A stretch of 64,000 bases of DNA, taken from the NCBI RefSeq assembly GCF_030362835.1, contig NZ_JAUCGQ010000001.1, forward strand, positions 2,397,461 through 2,461,460, written 5' to 3'. Under the pieces are notes generated by a model. That model made no database searches. It had not been told where the DNA came from and worked only from the letters and a program-made list of their open reading frames with translations. The position numbers and the translations under genes are program-made. This document shows, one piece after another, positions 26,918 to 35,144 of the stretch (the stretch's first letter is position 1; every line of letters begins with the position of its first letter). The stretch is from Cellulomonas alba (GTDB lineage: Bacteria; Actinomycetota; Actinomycetes; Actinomycetales; Cellulomonadaceae).

Positions 26918-28144
26918 ATGTCGACTGCCAGTCGTGAGGGGTCGTCGCGCAGCGCCGCGACCCAGACGGAGAGCGATCCCACCACCGGCGAGACGCCCGG
27001 CGCCGCCCCCGCGGTCCAGGATCAGGGGGTCGGCGCATCACCTCGCAAGCGCCTCTCGTGGGTGCCGAGCCAGCGCGGTGCCTCCGCCGCCGAGCAGCCC
27101 GCCGCCACCGCCCGGCACCGCCGGCGTGTCGCGGTCCTCGTGGCCGCCGTGACCGTGGTCGCCACCGCGGGCGTCGCCTTCGGTGACGACGCGATCGCCT
27201 CGCTCGGGCACGACAGCCCGTCGAGCGACCAGAGCGTCGCGGCCGGCGAGCTGCCGGACGCCACGGCGCATGCGCAGGCGGTCGACGCCGCGCGGCTCGC
27301 GCTCGCCCACGCCCAGCAGACACTCGCCGCGGCGACCCACGTGAAGGCCGGCCAGTCCGACGCCCTCCAGGCGTCCGCGGCGTCGCTGCAGTCACTCGTC
27401 GACGACGCGACGTCGACGGCCGCGGCGCTGACGGCGGCGACGTCGCAGCTGGCCGCGGACGACGCCGCGCTCGGGGACGCCGAGAGCACGGCAGTCGCCG
27501 AGCAGGTCGCGGCCGACAACGCCGCCAAGGCTGCCGCGGCCGCGCACAACGCCGCCGCGCAGCACGCCGCAGCCCAGAAGGCCGCCGCGCAGAAGGCGGC
27601 CGCGCAGAAGGCGGCGGCGCAGAAGGCCGCGACCCAGCACGCCGCGGCGCAGAAGGCCGCCGCGCAGCGGGCCGCGGCGCAGAAGGCCACCACGACGACG
27701 CACTCGACCACGAAGGCGCCCGTCAAGACGACCACCACGACGACCGTCCGGTCGACGAGCGGGACCGCTGCGCTGTCGCGCGTGCCCTCGGGCGGGCTCG
27801 CGTGCACGTCGCGGGGCTCGGGCGCACACGCGGCGAGCGCGGCGTCGCTCGGTGCGGCGATCAACTCCTACCGCGCCAGGCACGGCCTCAAGAAGCTGCG
27901 GATCGTCACGTCGTCGTCGCTGGTGCGGCACTCGCTGCAGATGGCGAACACCGGCGGCATCTGGCACTCCGGCCACGACAACATCGTCGGCTGCGTCTCG
28001 AACGCCAGCTACAGCTACCTGGTGCAGGCGTGGGACCACTCCGCCCCGCACCGCGCGCAGATGCGCCGGACCGGCATCTCGACGATGTACATCGGCGACG
28101 CCGAGCGCGGCAGCTGGCTGTACGGGGCGGTGTTCTTCTCCTGA
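26918..28144 (+). CDS. CAP-domain protein with coiled repeat stalk
   Basis: A 408-residue envelope protein. The cytoplasmic part is 1-65, with a membrane helix at about 67-89 (RRVAVLVAAVTVVATAGVAF). A helical Ala/Gln/Asp-rich stalk follows, with about nine AAAQK-like pentapeptides (about 210-258), then a Lys/Thr-rich linker (TTTTHSTTKAPVKTTTTTT). The C-terminal CAP domain (about 305-408) has LGAAINSYRARHGLKKLRI, the HSGHDNIVGC segment and SAPHRAQMRRTGISTMYIG. The stalk probably spans the wall and displays the CAP domain outside. The ATG at 26918 has GGAGGGAAG upstream; in-frame sequence before it is not protein-like. Confidence 0.82.
   Translation: MSTASREGSSRSAATQTESDPTTGETPGAAPAVQDQGVGASPRKRLSWVPSQRGASAAEQPAATARHRRRVAVLVAAVTVVATAGVAFGDDAIASLGHDSPSSDQSVAAGELPDATAHAQAVDAARLALAHAQQTLAAATHVKAGQSDALQASAASLQSLVDDATSTAAALTAATSQLAADDAALGDAESTAVAEQVAADNAAKAAAAAHNAAAQHAAAQKAAAQKAAAQKAAAQKAATQHAAAQKAAAQRAAAQKATTTTHSTTKAPVKTTTTTTVRSTSGTAALSRVPSGGLACTSRGSGAHAASAASLGAAINSYRARHGLKKLRIVTSSSLVRHSLQMANTGGIWHSGHDNIVGCVSNASYSYLVQAWDHSAPHRAQMRRTGISTMYIGDAERGSWLYGAVFFS
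27549..27690 (+). repeat. Coding tandem repeat (AAAQK units)
   Basis: About nine 15-base units encode A-A-A/T-Q-K/H/R within the stalk of the CAP-domain protein. Copies vary mainly at third positions and by K to H or R changes. The number of copies is likely to vary between strains. Confidence 0.7.
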
Positions 28145-28176
28145 CGGCGCACTGACGGGATCCGACCCGGAACGAC

Positions 28177-28225
28177 GCCGCGGCGCGGCCGGCCGTCCTC
28201 ACGGACGAGCGGGCCGCGCCGCGGC
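28177..28225. terminator. Bidirectional terminator hairpin
   Basis: A perfect 14-bp outer stem (28177-28190 with 28212-28225), with an internal CGTCC/GGACG stem, lies between convergent genes. Confidence 0.7.
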
Positions 28226-28239
28226 ACGTCGGTGGCTCG

Positions 28240-29070
28240 TCAGGCCGAGCGGATCTCCAGCGTGCAGCACTTGGCGCCGCCACCGCCCTTGAGCAGCTCG
28301 GTCGTGTCGACCGGGATCGGCTCGTAGCCGCGCTCGCGGAGCGCCGCCGCGAGGTCCCGTGCGCCGGGCGCGACGACCACGTGCTCGCCGTCGGAGACGG
28401 CGTTGAGGCCGAGCGCGGCGGCGTCCTCGTCGGTCGCGACGATCGCGTCGGGGAACAGCTGCCCGAGCACGGCGCGCGACGCGGGCGAGAACGCCGGCGG
28501 GTAGTACGCGACCTGCGTCGAGGCGGGGTCGCTCGAGATGATCGCGAGCGCGGTGTCGAGGTGGTAGTAGCGCGCGTCGACGAGCTCGAGCGTGACGACG
28601 GGCCGGTTGAACAGCGCCTGCGCCTCGGCGTGCGCGTCGCGCGTCGTGCGGAAGCCGGTTCCCGCGAGCAGCAGGTTGCCGGCGACCAGCATGTCGCCCT
28701 CGCCCTCGTTGACGGACGACGCCGTGTGCGTGACGAAGCCCCGGTCGGCGAACCACTTCTGGTACGCGGGGCCCTCGGGGCCGCGCTCGGGGTAGCGGAA
28801 CTTGGCCGAGTACACGATGCCGTCGACGACCGTCGCACCGTTCGCCGCGTAGACCATGTCGGGCAGGCCCGGGATCGGCTCGATCGTCTCGACCGTGTGG
28901 CCGAGGTCGAGGTAGACGTCTCGCAGGCGGCGCCACTGGCTCACGGCGAGGTCCGTGTCGGTGAACCGGGTCTGGTCCATCCACGGGTTGATCTCGTACG
29001 ACACCGTGTAATGGAGCGGCTCGCACATCAGGTAGTGGCGGGGCGTCGCGCCAGGGGCGGTGGGCGTCAT
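28240..29070 (-). CDS. Dimethylargininase-like amidinohydrolase (DDAH family)
   Basis: A 276-residue enzyme of the arginine deiminase/amidinotransferase fold, expected to hydrolyse N-methylated arginines or a similar guanidino compound. The guanidine-modifying signature residues are present: NGATVVDG early, NEGEGDML (acidic residues near 122-126), the catalytic His in VDARYYHLDTAL (H170) and the nucleophilic Cys in GGGGAKCCTLEIR (C268 or C269). The length matches bacterial DDAH. It lacks the usual ornithine aminotransferase neighbour, so the exact substrate is open. Confidence 0.82.
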   Translation of the reverse strand: MTPTAPGATPRHYLMCEPLHYTVSYEINPWMDQTRFTDTDLAVSQWRRLRDVYLDLGHTVETIEPIPGLPDMVYAANGATVVDGIVYSAKFRYPERGPEGPAYQKWFADRGFVTHTASSVNEGEGDMLVAGNLLLAGTGFRTTRDAHAEAQALFNRPVVTLELVDARYYHLDTALAIISSDPASTQVAYYPPAFSPASRAVLGQLFPDAIVATDEDAAALGLNAVSDGEHVVVAPGARDLAAALRERGYEPIPVDTTELLKGGGGAKCCTLEIRSA

Positions 29071-29185
29071 GCGGCTCCTCGGGCTCGGCGGCCGGGGGTC
29101 GGGCCGCTGCGCTGACCGGTCCGTGGTCCGGACCGTTCGTCGACGAGCCTACGTTCCCCGCGCCGCGGCGCCCGGCAGCGCCGCC

Positions 29186-29689
29186 TCAGGCGTGTGCGGA
29201 ACGCGCGGCGCCGCGCAGCGCGACCCGGATGACGAGGGCCAGCGCGGGGCCGATCAGCCGGGCGGTGAGCGCCCGGGGCAGCGGGCCGACGAGCGCCGCC
29301 TCCTCGGCCCAGACGACGAGCGAGCCGCCGCCCGGCTCGTCCCGCACGACGATGTGTGCCCACCCGTGCATCACGGGCCCCTCGCGGACGAAGTGCGCGA
29401 CGCCCGGGTGCCCGTCGGCAGGCGGGTCCAGGCGCGTGACGCGCATCGAGTCGACCAGGCCGGGAGCGCCGTCGCGGGCGCCGGGACCCGAGACCGCGCG
29501 GAACCGGCTGCCCACGTGGAGCGGGCCGTCGACGTCGACGCGCGTCAGCGGGATCCAGTCGGCGTGGTGGCGTACGTCGGTGACCAGCGCGAACGCGTCG
29601 GCGGCGGGGAGGGACAGCGGGTGGGCGGCGATGACGGCGCCGGGCCGCGGGGGAGGGGTCACCGGTCGAGCGTCGCGCGTCCGCGCCAC
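29186..29689 (-). CDS. SRPBCC-family protein
   Basis: A 167-residue START/polyketide-cyclase-like fold. It shows the typical opening AADAFALVTDVRHHADWIPL and later MRVTRLDPP and MHGWAHIVVRDEPGGGSLVVWAEEA strands with a C-terminal helix. It probably binds a hydrophobic ligand; no activity can be named. GTG codons at 29689 and 29662 are both possible starts and neither has a good ribosome-binding site. Confidence 0.6.
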   Translation of the reverse strand: MARTRDARPVTPPPRPGAVIAAHPLSLPAADAFALVTDVRHHADWIPLTRVDVDGPLHVGSRFRAVSGPGARDGAPGLVDSMRVTRLDPPADGHPGVAHFVREGPVMHGWAHIVVRDEPGGGSLVVWAEEAALVGPLPRALTARLIGPALALVIRVALRGAARSAHA

Positions 29690-29946
29690 GTCGGCGACCC
29701 GAGCCCTCGTGGGACGCCCGTCGCCGCGCGTGCTCCGCCGGGTCCGCGAGTTCCGCTCAGGTCAGCGGGTTCCACCACGTCCGAGGGTTCGGCTGCTGTG
29801 CGTGAGTTTCTCCAGCCGGCGCGAGTCGTGATCCGCGGATTCGTCCACGAACTCACGGCCTCGACGTGGACTCACGGTCGCGAGGTACTCCGACCGGGTG
29901 CCGCGCGCGGTCGGGGGCGGGTCTGGCGGACGGTAGCGTCGGCGGC

Positions 29947-30933
29947 ATGGAGCAGCGGGTGCTGGGGCGGACGGGTCGGTCGGTGGGTGTCGTGGGGCTG
30001 GGCTGCTGGCAGCTCGGCGGCGACTGGGGCAGCGTGCCGGACGACGACGCGTTCGCGGTGCTCGACGCCGCGGTCGGTGCGGGCGTCACGTTCCTCGACA
30101 CGGCCGACGTCTACGGCGACGGACGGTCGGAGCGGCTCGTCGGTCGGTACCTCGCCGCCCACCCCGACGCGGACCTGACGGTCGCCACGAAGATGGGCCG
30201 GCGCGCCGACCCGCACGTCGCCGAGGCGTACACCCTCGACGCGTTCCGCGCGTGGAACGACCGGTCGCGGCAGAACCTCGGCGTCGACACGATCGACCTG
30301 GTCCAGCTGCACTGCCCGCCGACGCCCGTCTACTCGCGCGACGACGTGTACGACGCGCTCGACACCCTCGTCGACGAGGGCCGCATCGCGGCGTACGGCG
30401 TCTCGGTCGAGACCGTCGACGAGGCGCTCACCGCGATCGCGCGGCCGAACGTCGCGAGCATCCAGATCATCCTCAACATCTTCCGGCGCAAGCCGCTCGA
30501 GCGCGTGCTGCCCGCGGCGGCCGAGGCCGGTGTCGGGATCATCGCGCGCGTGCCGCTCGCGTCGGGGCTGCTGTCGGGCAAGTACGACGAGCACACGACG
30601 TTCGCGGCGGACGACCACCGCACGTACAACCGCCACGGCGAGGCGTTCGACGTCGGGGAGACGTTCGCGGGCGTGCCGTTCGACGCGGGCGTCGCCGCGG
30701 CGCGCGAGGTCGCGGCCCTCACCCCGGCCGGGGCGACCACCGCGCAGCTGGCGCTGCGGTGGATCATCGACCAGCCGGGCGTCTCCGTCGTCATCCCCGG
30801 CGCGCGCAACGCCGACCAGGCGCGGGCCAACGCGGCCGCCGCCGACCTCGCGCCGATCGACGGGCGCACGCAGGACGCCCTCGCGGCCATCTACGACGAG
30901 CGCATCCGGGAGCACGTGCACGACCGTTGGTGA
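29947..30933 (+). CDS. Aldo/keto reductase
   Basis: A 328-residue NADPH-dependent oxidoreductase with a TIM-barrel fold. The signature FLDTADVYGDGRSERLVG carries the Asp and Tyr of the catalytic tetrad, VATKMGRR the Lys, and LVQLHCPP the His. The C-terminal cofactor region is SVVIPGARNADQARAN. It resembles the AKR11/AKR12-type general aldehyde reductases. The substrate is unknown and it is alone on its strand. Confidence 0.9.
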   Translation: MEQRVLGRTGRSVGVVGLGCWQLGGDWGSVPDDDAFAVLDAAVGAGVTFLDTADVYGDGRSERLVGRYLAAHPDADLTVATKMGRRADPHVAEAYTLDAFRAWNDRSRQNLGVDTIDLVQLHCPPTPVYSRDDVYDALDTLVDEGRIAAYGVSVETVDEALTAIARPNVASIQIILNIFRRKPLERVLPAAAEAGVGIIARVPLASGLLSGKYDEHTTFAADDHRTYNRHGEAFDVGETFAGVPFDAGVAAAREVAALTPAGATTAQLALRWIIDQPGVSVVIPGARNADQARANAAAADLAPIDGRTQDALAAIYDERIREHVHDRW

Positions 30934-30995
30934 CGGCGGCCGCGCCCGGGGCAGGGCGCGGCCCGGCGCCGCACCGAGGCGCGGTCGCTCAGGCA

Positions 30996-31020
30996 GCCCG
31001 CCGCCTCGCGGCCGGCGGGC
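30996..31020. terminator. Probable bidirectional terminator
   Basis: An 8-bp stem GCCCGCCG/CGGCGGGC (30996-31003 with 31013-31020) lies between the aldo/keto reductase and a convergent gene. It is short, and there is no T tract. Confidence 0.4.
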
Positions 31021-31029
31021 CCGACCGCG

Positions 31030-31788
31030 CTACCGGCCGGGCTCGCGGTGCGGCGTCGGGAACGGCGCGAGCGAGTCCGGCGCCGGCAGCTCGCCGGGCA
31101 CGCCGCGCGGCAGCGTCGTCGGAGCCGCGACCGAGCCGAGCTCGATCGTGTGCGCGTACGTGGCGGGCGGCGGCCCGAACGCGGCGCGGGCGCCGCGGAT
31201 CACCTGCCGGCCGAGCGCGCGCCCACCCGCCCAGCCGATCACGGCGCCGATGCCGTACGGCACCATGCGGCCGAAGAACAGGCCCGTCTGGCGCCCGAGC
31301 TGATGGCGCACGAGCTGGCGCGTCAGCGTCAGGTTCACCTTCTTGACGGTGCCCATCGGCAGCCGCGTCAGCAGCGCGCGCGCCGCCGACACGTTCCGCA
31401 GCTCGACCACGTCGGCCACGGCCTTCGCGCCGGACTCGCCGAGGATGCTCGTCATCAGCAGCGCGCGGCGCCGCTCGACGTCCTCGATCTCGATGCCGTG
31501 CACGCTCGCGACGGCCAGCGTGAACGCCGCGGACGCCCCGAAGAACGTCGCGATGTCGCTCGCGGTCAGCGCGAGCGCGACGCCCGTGCCGACCGCCGGT
31601 GCCGCCGCCGCGACGCCGACCGCGCCGCCCGTGGTCCCGACGACCCGGAGGTACTCCTTCTCGAGAAGGTGCACGATCCGCTCGGGGCTCGCCTCGGGGT
31701 TCCGGCGCCGCAGGCTCTCGACGTGCGCGTGCACCGTCGCCGAGGGGATCGTGACGGCCTTGACGAGGGCCTCGTCGACGACCCGCAC
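31030..31788 (-). CDS. Uncharacterised protein, weakly EcsC-like
   Basis: A 252-residue protein. A soluble helical start (EALVKAVTIPSATVHAHVES) is followed by a Gly/Ala-rich hydrophobic segment (about 52-95, TGGAVGVAAAAPAVGTGVAL) that could insert in the membrane. A charged helical middle, a second hydrophobic patch (FFGRMVPYGIGAVIGWAGG) and a Pro-rich tail complete it. The layout recalls EcsC-type proteins, but no diagnostic motif is visible. It starts five bases after the OsmC gene's stop, so the two are probably co-transcribed. Confidence 0.55.
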   Translation of the reverse strand: MRVVDEALVKAVTIPSATVHAHVESLRRRNPEASPERIVHLLEKEYLRVVGTTGGAVGVAAAAPAVGTGVALALTASDIATFFGASAAFTLAVASVHGIEIEDVERRRALLMTSILGESGAKAVADVVELRNVSAARALLTRLPMGTVKKVNLTLTRQLVRHQLGRQTGLFFGRMVPYGIGAVIGWAGGRALGRQVIRGARAAFGPPPATYAHTIELGSVAAPTTLPRGVPGELPAPDSLAPFPTPHREPGR

Positions 31789-31792
31789 GACC

Positions 31793-32254
31793 TCAGCGCT
31801 CCCCGGTCACCGTCAGCTCGACGCTCGCCCCGTGCTGGAGCGTGCGGCCGACGGTGCAGTGCTGGTCGATCGCGCGGTGCAGCACGGTGAGCAGCCGCTC
31901 GCGCGCGGTGTCGTCGAGGCTCGAGAGGTCGACCACGAGCTCCTCCGCCAGGGCCGGGTAACGGTCCTCGACCTCGTCGCCCATGCCCGAGACCGAGATG
32001 CTGACCTCGACATCATCACCCAGGCGGTGCCGGAGTGCCGCGTCGGCGGCGAGCCCGCTGCAGCCTGCCAGCGCGATCTTCATCAGCTCGCCGGGTGTGA
32101 AGACGCCCTCGTCCTCGACCGAGCCGATCAGTACCTCGGCGCCCCTCGAGCTCCGGCCGGTGTAGCGCCTGATGCCCGTGCGGTCGACCCACAGGCGGGT
32201 GTCACCCGCGTTGGCGTGGATGTCCGGGGACGCGATGTCCGCGTTCGTCGTCAT
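31793..32254 (-). CDS. OsmC/Ohr-family protein
   Basis: A 153-residue thiol protein. The two redox cysteines of the family are present, C65 in LALAGCSGLAAD (ALAGC context) and C133 in HCTVGRTLQHG. Family members reduce organic hydroperoxides or act in osmotic stress. The ATG at 32254 is chosen; an upstream in-frame Met would add a Cys/Pro-rich stretch. It precedes the 31030 gene in a likely two-gene operon. Confidence 0.85.
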   Translation of the reverse strand: MTTNADIASPDIHANAGDTRLWVDRTGIRRYTGRSSRGAEVLIGSVEDEGVFTPGELMKIALAGCSGLAADAALRHRLGDDVEVSISVSGMGDEVEDRYPALAEELVVDLSSLDDTARERLLTVLHRAIDQHCTVGRTLQHGASVELTVTGER

Positions 32255-32333
32255 GAACGGATCCTGCCACGCCGGGCGTGACTGCGGTGCCGGAGCCGCG
32301 CACAACGGGCGGTCCGCGGCGCCGCTCGGCGGC

Positions 32334-32870
32334 TCACGGGCGCTGGGGGTAGATGCCCTGCAGCGCGATGATGAAGGTCACGGCCAGGTACGGCGCCAGG
32401 TTGTTGTGCGGCTGGCCGTTGCCCGTCGGCGCCACGGCCGTTGGCGCGAGCTGCGCGCTCGGCGTGGCGGTCGCGTACTGCGCCTCGACGACGCGGCCCT
32501 GGCGGGACTGCGCCCACGACGCGCCGCTCGGGTTGCCCGTCGTGCCGGACGTGCCCGCGGCGACGGTGCGCACCTGGTGCGTGTGCGCCGGCATCTCCGA
32601 GGCCAGCAGCGTCACCGTCGGCACGCCGACCTGCTCGCCCCACGTCACGTCCGAGAGGCCGGGGCCGGAGCCCACGCCGAGCGGGCTGCGGCCAATGAGG
32701 TCGGGCAGCGCGAAGTTCGAGGTGCCGTTGCCGCCGTAGTTGACGCCCAGCAACGAGAAGAGCGCGGTGTTCTGGCTGATGGGCAGCAGCTGCCCGTCGC
32801 ACGTGGCCCAGCCCTGCGGGGCGAAGTTGCCGGCGAAGATGCGGATCTCGCCGAGAAACTGGTCGGACAT
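32334..32870 (-). CDS. Phage tail collar domain protein (collar protein 3)
   Basis: A 178-residue protein of the tail-collar/microcystin-dependent-protein family. The N-terminal collar domain reads GEIRIFAGNFAPQGWATCDG, then LLPISQNTALFSLLGVNYGG and NFALPDLIGRSPLG. The second half has MPAHTHQV, a variable Ser/Thr/Ala loop and the closing PHNNLAPYLAVTFIIALQGI. It is last in a six-gene operon and separated by one base from the previous collar gene. No other phage gene is nearby, so this is a cellular use of a tail-fibre tip fold; its partner is unknown. Confidence 0.85.
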   Translation of the reverse strand: MSDQFLGEIRIFAGNFAPQGWATCDGQLLPISQNTALFSLLGVNYGGNGTSNFALPDLIGRSPLGVGSGPGLSDVTWGEQVGVPTVTLLASEMPAHTHQVRTVAAGTSGTTGNPSGASWAQSRQGRVVEAQYATATPSAQLAPTAVAPTGNGQPHNNLAPYLAVTFIIALQGIYPQRP

Positions 32871-32871
32871 G

Positions 32872-33369
32872 TCAGTTCCTGCTCGGGTAGATGCCCTGGA
32901 GGCTGATGGCGAAGCTCACCGTGAGGTACGGCGGCATGTTGGGGTGCGGCTGCGTGCCGCCGACGGGAGCGACCGCGGACGCGGCCATGACGGACTGCGC
33001 GCCCGCCGCGTAGTGCGGGGCCGCGGTCGCGGCCCACACGGCGTTCGTCGGGTCGGCCGTCGTCGCCTGCGCCGGGACGGCCTGCGCGGCGTGCGTGTGC
33101 GGGGGCAGCTCGTTCTGCGTCAGCGTCACCTGCTCGGTGCCGCCGACCTGCCCGAGCGTGAACTGGCCGGACGCGTGGACCGGGACGCGGCCGCGCAGGT
33201 CGGGCAGCGCGAACGTCGTCTGCCCGTTGCCGCCGTACGTGGTGCCGAGCAGCGAGAAGAGCGCCTGGTTCTGCTGGATCGACAGGATCGCGCCGTTGCA
33301 GAACGCCCAGCCCTTCGGCGGGAAGTTGAAGGCCATCAGGCGGATCTCGCCCAGGTACTGCTCGGACAC
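32872..33369 (-). CDS. Phage tail collar domain protein (collar protein 2)
   Basis: A 165-residue paralogue of its neighbours. It shares GEIRLMAFNFPPKGWAFCNG, ILSIQQNQALFSLLGTTYGG, TFALPDLRGRVPVH, LPPHTHAAQ and PHPNMPPYLTVSFAISLQGI. The insert between the HTH and the PH-N-PYL motifs differs from the other copies, as expected for a variable binding loop. The start overlaps nothing and lies ten bases after the preceding collar gene. Confidence 0.85.
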   Translation of the reverse strand: MSEQYLGEIRLMAFNFPPKGWAFCNGAILSIQQNQALFSLLGTTYGGNGQTTFALPDLRGRVPVHASGQFTLGQVGGTEQVTLTQNELPPHTHAAQAVPAQATTADPTNAVWAATAAPHYAAGAQSVMAASAVAPVGGTQPHPNMPPYLTVSFAISLQGIYPSRN

Positions 33370-33379
33370 GGCGGGCTCC

Positions 33380-33895
33380 CTACGCCTGGCTCGGGAAGAT
33401 GCCCTCGGTGGCGATGATGAAGCTCACCCCGAGGCTCGGCACGCGGTTCTCGTGCGGCTGGCTGCCTCCGGCCGGCGCGAGCGCCGCGGGCGACATCGTG
33501 TTGGTGGTCGAGCCGGTCGTGTACGACGGCGCCGACGTGGCGGCCCAGGTCGCGCCGGCGGGCGAGCCCGTGGTCGCGGGGACGAGCGCGGCGACGACCG
33601 CGTGCGTGTGGCTCGGCAGCTGGGTCGTCGTCAGCGTCACGGACTCGGTGCCCGCGCGCTCGCCGATGGTCCGCGCCGACAGGCCCGGCCCCTGGCCCTG
33701 GTGGATCGGGACGCGGCCCCGCAGGTCGGGCAGCGCGAAGGTGCTGAGGCCGTCGCCGCCGTACGTCGTGCCGAGCAACGCGTACAGCGTGTCGTTCTGC
33801 GAGATCGGGATCAGCGACCCGTCGCAGAAGGCCCAGCCGACCGGGGCGAAGGTGCCGGCGAACATGCGGATCTCGCCGATGTAGGGCGTGCTCAC
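33380..33895 (-). CDS. Phage tail collar domain protein (collar protein 1)
   Basis: A 171-residue paralogue of the next two genes, with GEIRMFAGTFAPVGWAFCDG, LIPISQNDTLYALLGTTYGG, TFALPDLRGRVPIH, LPSHTHAVV and PHENRVPSLGVSFIIATEGI. The GTG at 33895 overlaps the stop of the small upstream gene (GTGA). Longer readings at the 5' end are Arg-rich and non-coding. Three non-identical copies in a row suggest a hetero-oligomer. Confidence 0.85.
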   Translation of the reverse strand: MSTPYIGEIRMFAGTFAPVGWAFCDGSLIPISQNDTLYALLGTTYGGDGLSTFALPDLRGRVPIHQGQGPGLSARTIGERAGTESVTLTTTQLPSHTHAVVAALVPATTGSPAGATWAATSAPSYTTGSTTNTMSPAALAPAGGSQPHENRVPSLGVSFIIATEGIFPSQA

Positions 33896-34191
33896 GACGC
33901 TCCGTCCGTGTCGGGATCTGGCTCGATGGGGGTGGTGAAGCTCGCGACGAGCGTGGTGCCTTCGGCGTCGCGGGCGGACGGGACGACGAAGACCGGCTCC
34001 GGCTCGACGCCCGGCAGGTGGATCGCCGCGGTGGTCTGGTCGACCGCCTCGGGGGAGCGCAGCGTGACGGACCAGCTGCGCCACCCCGCGGCGTCGGTGG
34101 CGGGCGAGCACGCTATGACGGCCCACGGCGCGTGGCCGTCGACCTCGAGCGTCGCGCCGACTGCCGACGCCCAGTCGTCGTAGGTGCTCAC
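33892..34191 (-). CDS. Small DUF6916-like protein
   Basis: A 99-residue protein with no signal or helix. TYDDWASAVGATLEV opens it, then SWSVTLRSPEA, an IHLPGVEPEPVFVVPSA strand pair and LVASFTTPI. The order of these elements resembles the longer protein at 34675, so it is probably a second member of the same small beta-rich family; the similarity is modest. It is coupled by four-base overlaps to the genes on either side. Confidence 0.55.
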   Translation of the reverse strand: MSTYDDWASAVGATLEVDGHAPWAVIACSPATDAAGWRSWSVTLRSPEAVDQTTAAIHLPGVEPEPVFVVPSARDAEGTTLVASFTTPIEPDPDTDGAS

Positions 34192-34670
34192 GGCGTCTCC
34201 AGCAGCAGGTCGAGCTCGGTGCTGCCGACCTCGCGGAACCCGAGGCCCTCGTAGAGCCGGCGCGCGGGGTTGTCGCGGCGGACGACGAGCCGCACCGGGC
34301 GGCCGGTCGCCGAGGCCTCGTCGACCAGCGAGCGCAGCAGGTGCGTGCCGACGCCGTGGCCGCGTTCGGCCGCGAGCAGGGCGAGGTCGACGACGTGGGT
34401 CGCGTCGGCGGCCCGGTCGAGCAGGAGCCGGCCCGCGGGCCGGCCGTCGACCAGCACGACCGCGTCGTCCGCCGCCGGGTGGGCCGCGCGGTAGGCGCGC
34501 TCGCGGATGCCGTGCTGACCGTCGACGAACGCGCGGACGGTGGCGGCGTCCCAGCCGAGCGCGGCGAGCTCGGGGCCGCGGACGTCGGCGTGCAGGTCGG
34601 CGAGGAACGCGGCGTCGTCCGGCCCGGCGGGGCGGAGCGCGACGGTGGGTGCGGGGGTGGCGACGGGCAT
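34188..34670 (-). CDS. GNAT-family acetyltransferase
   Basis: A 160-residue GNAT fold with the beta4-alpha3 acetyl-CoA site LALLAAERGHGVGTHLLRSL (the R/Q-x-x-G-x-G/A motif, about 105-124), VRLVVRRDNPARRLYEGLGF and a C-terminal LDLLLETP strand. The ATG at 34670 starts just after the preceding stop. It lies inside the collar operon, so it may modify a collar or surface protein; the target is inference. Confidence 0.8.
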   Translation of the reverse strand: MPVATPAPTVALRPAGPDDAAFLADLHADVRGPELAALGWDAATVRAFVDGQHGIRERAYRAAHPAADDAVVLVDGRPAGRLLLDRAADATHVVDLALLAAERGHGVGTHLLRSLVDEASATGRPVRLVVRRDNPARRLYEGLGFREVGSTELDLLLETP

Positions 34671-34674
34671 CGCG

Positions 34675-35049
34675 TCAGACGGTCCTGTCGACGACGGCCT
34701 CGAGGTGGCCGTCCGCCTCGACCGGGCCGAGGTACAGCTCGAGGCGCCCCGAGCCGTGCTCGAGCGTGTGGATCGCGGCCGGCAGCGGACCGCCCTGCGG
34801 GGCGGTGAACTCGAGCGTGAACCGGTCGGCGGTCGCCGTCGTGCCGTGCGGGCCGCTGATGGCGCGCAGCGTGACCGTGCGCGTGCCGTCGTCGGACCGG
34901 ACGCGGAACCGCTCGCCCACGAGCGGGCGCAGGTCGGCGAGCTCGAGCGGGACGCGCGTGTGGCGCAGCTCGAACCCGACCGCGCTCGCGACGGCACCGG
35001 CCGCGACGACGCCGGAGCCCGCGAGCAGGACGGTGCGGCGTGTGAGCAC
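34675..35049 (-). CDS. DUF6916-like protein with Tat-like signal
   Basis: 124 residues. The N-terminus LTRRTVLLAGSGVVAAGAVA has twin arginines followed by a hydrophobic run, so export or membrane anchoring by the Tat route is possible. The mature part (LADLRPLVGERFRVRS, FTLEFTAPQGGPLPAAIHTL, GRLELYLGPVEADG) fits the DUF6916 pattern as I remember it. It is the first gene of the six-gene collar operon, four bases before the GNAT. Confidence 0.55.
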   Translation of the reverse strand: MLTRRTVLLAGSGVVAAGAVASAVGFELRHTRVPLELADLRPLVGERFRVRSDDGTRTVTLRAISGPHGTTATADRFTLEFTAPQGGPLPAAIHTLEHGSGRLELYLGPVEADGHLEAVVDRTV

Positions 35050-35084
35050 GGAGGACCCTTCGACGAGCGGACGGGCGCGAGCCT

Positions 35085-35132
35085 ACGAGAGTTCACCCGG
35101 GACGTTGGTCCGGCCGCGCGGGTGAAACTCGT
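35085..35132. promoter_or_regulatory. Inverted repeat in the divergent promoter region
   Basis: ACGAGAGTTCACCCG (35085-35099) faces CGGGTGAAACTCGT (35119-35132), arms matching except for a one-base slip. It lies centrally between the start codons of the collar operon and the large surface protein, so one regulator could control both. TCACCCG also recurs upstream of the genes at 18905 and 20897. Confidence 0.55.
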
Positions 35133-35144
35133 ACTCTGGCGCGC

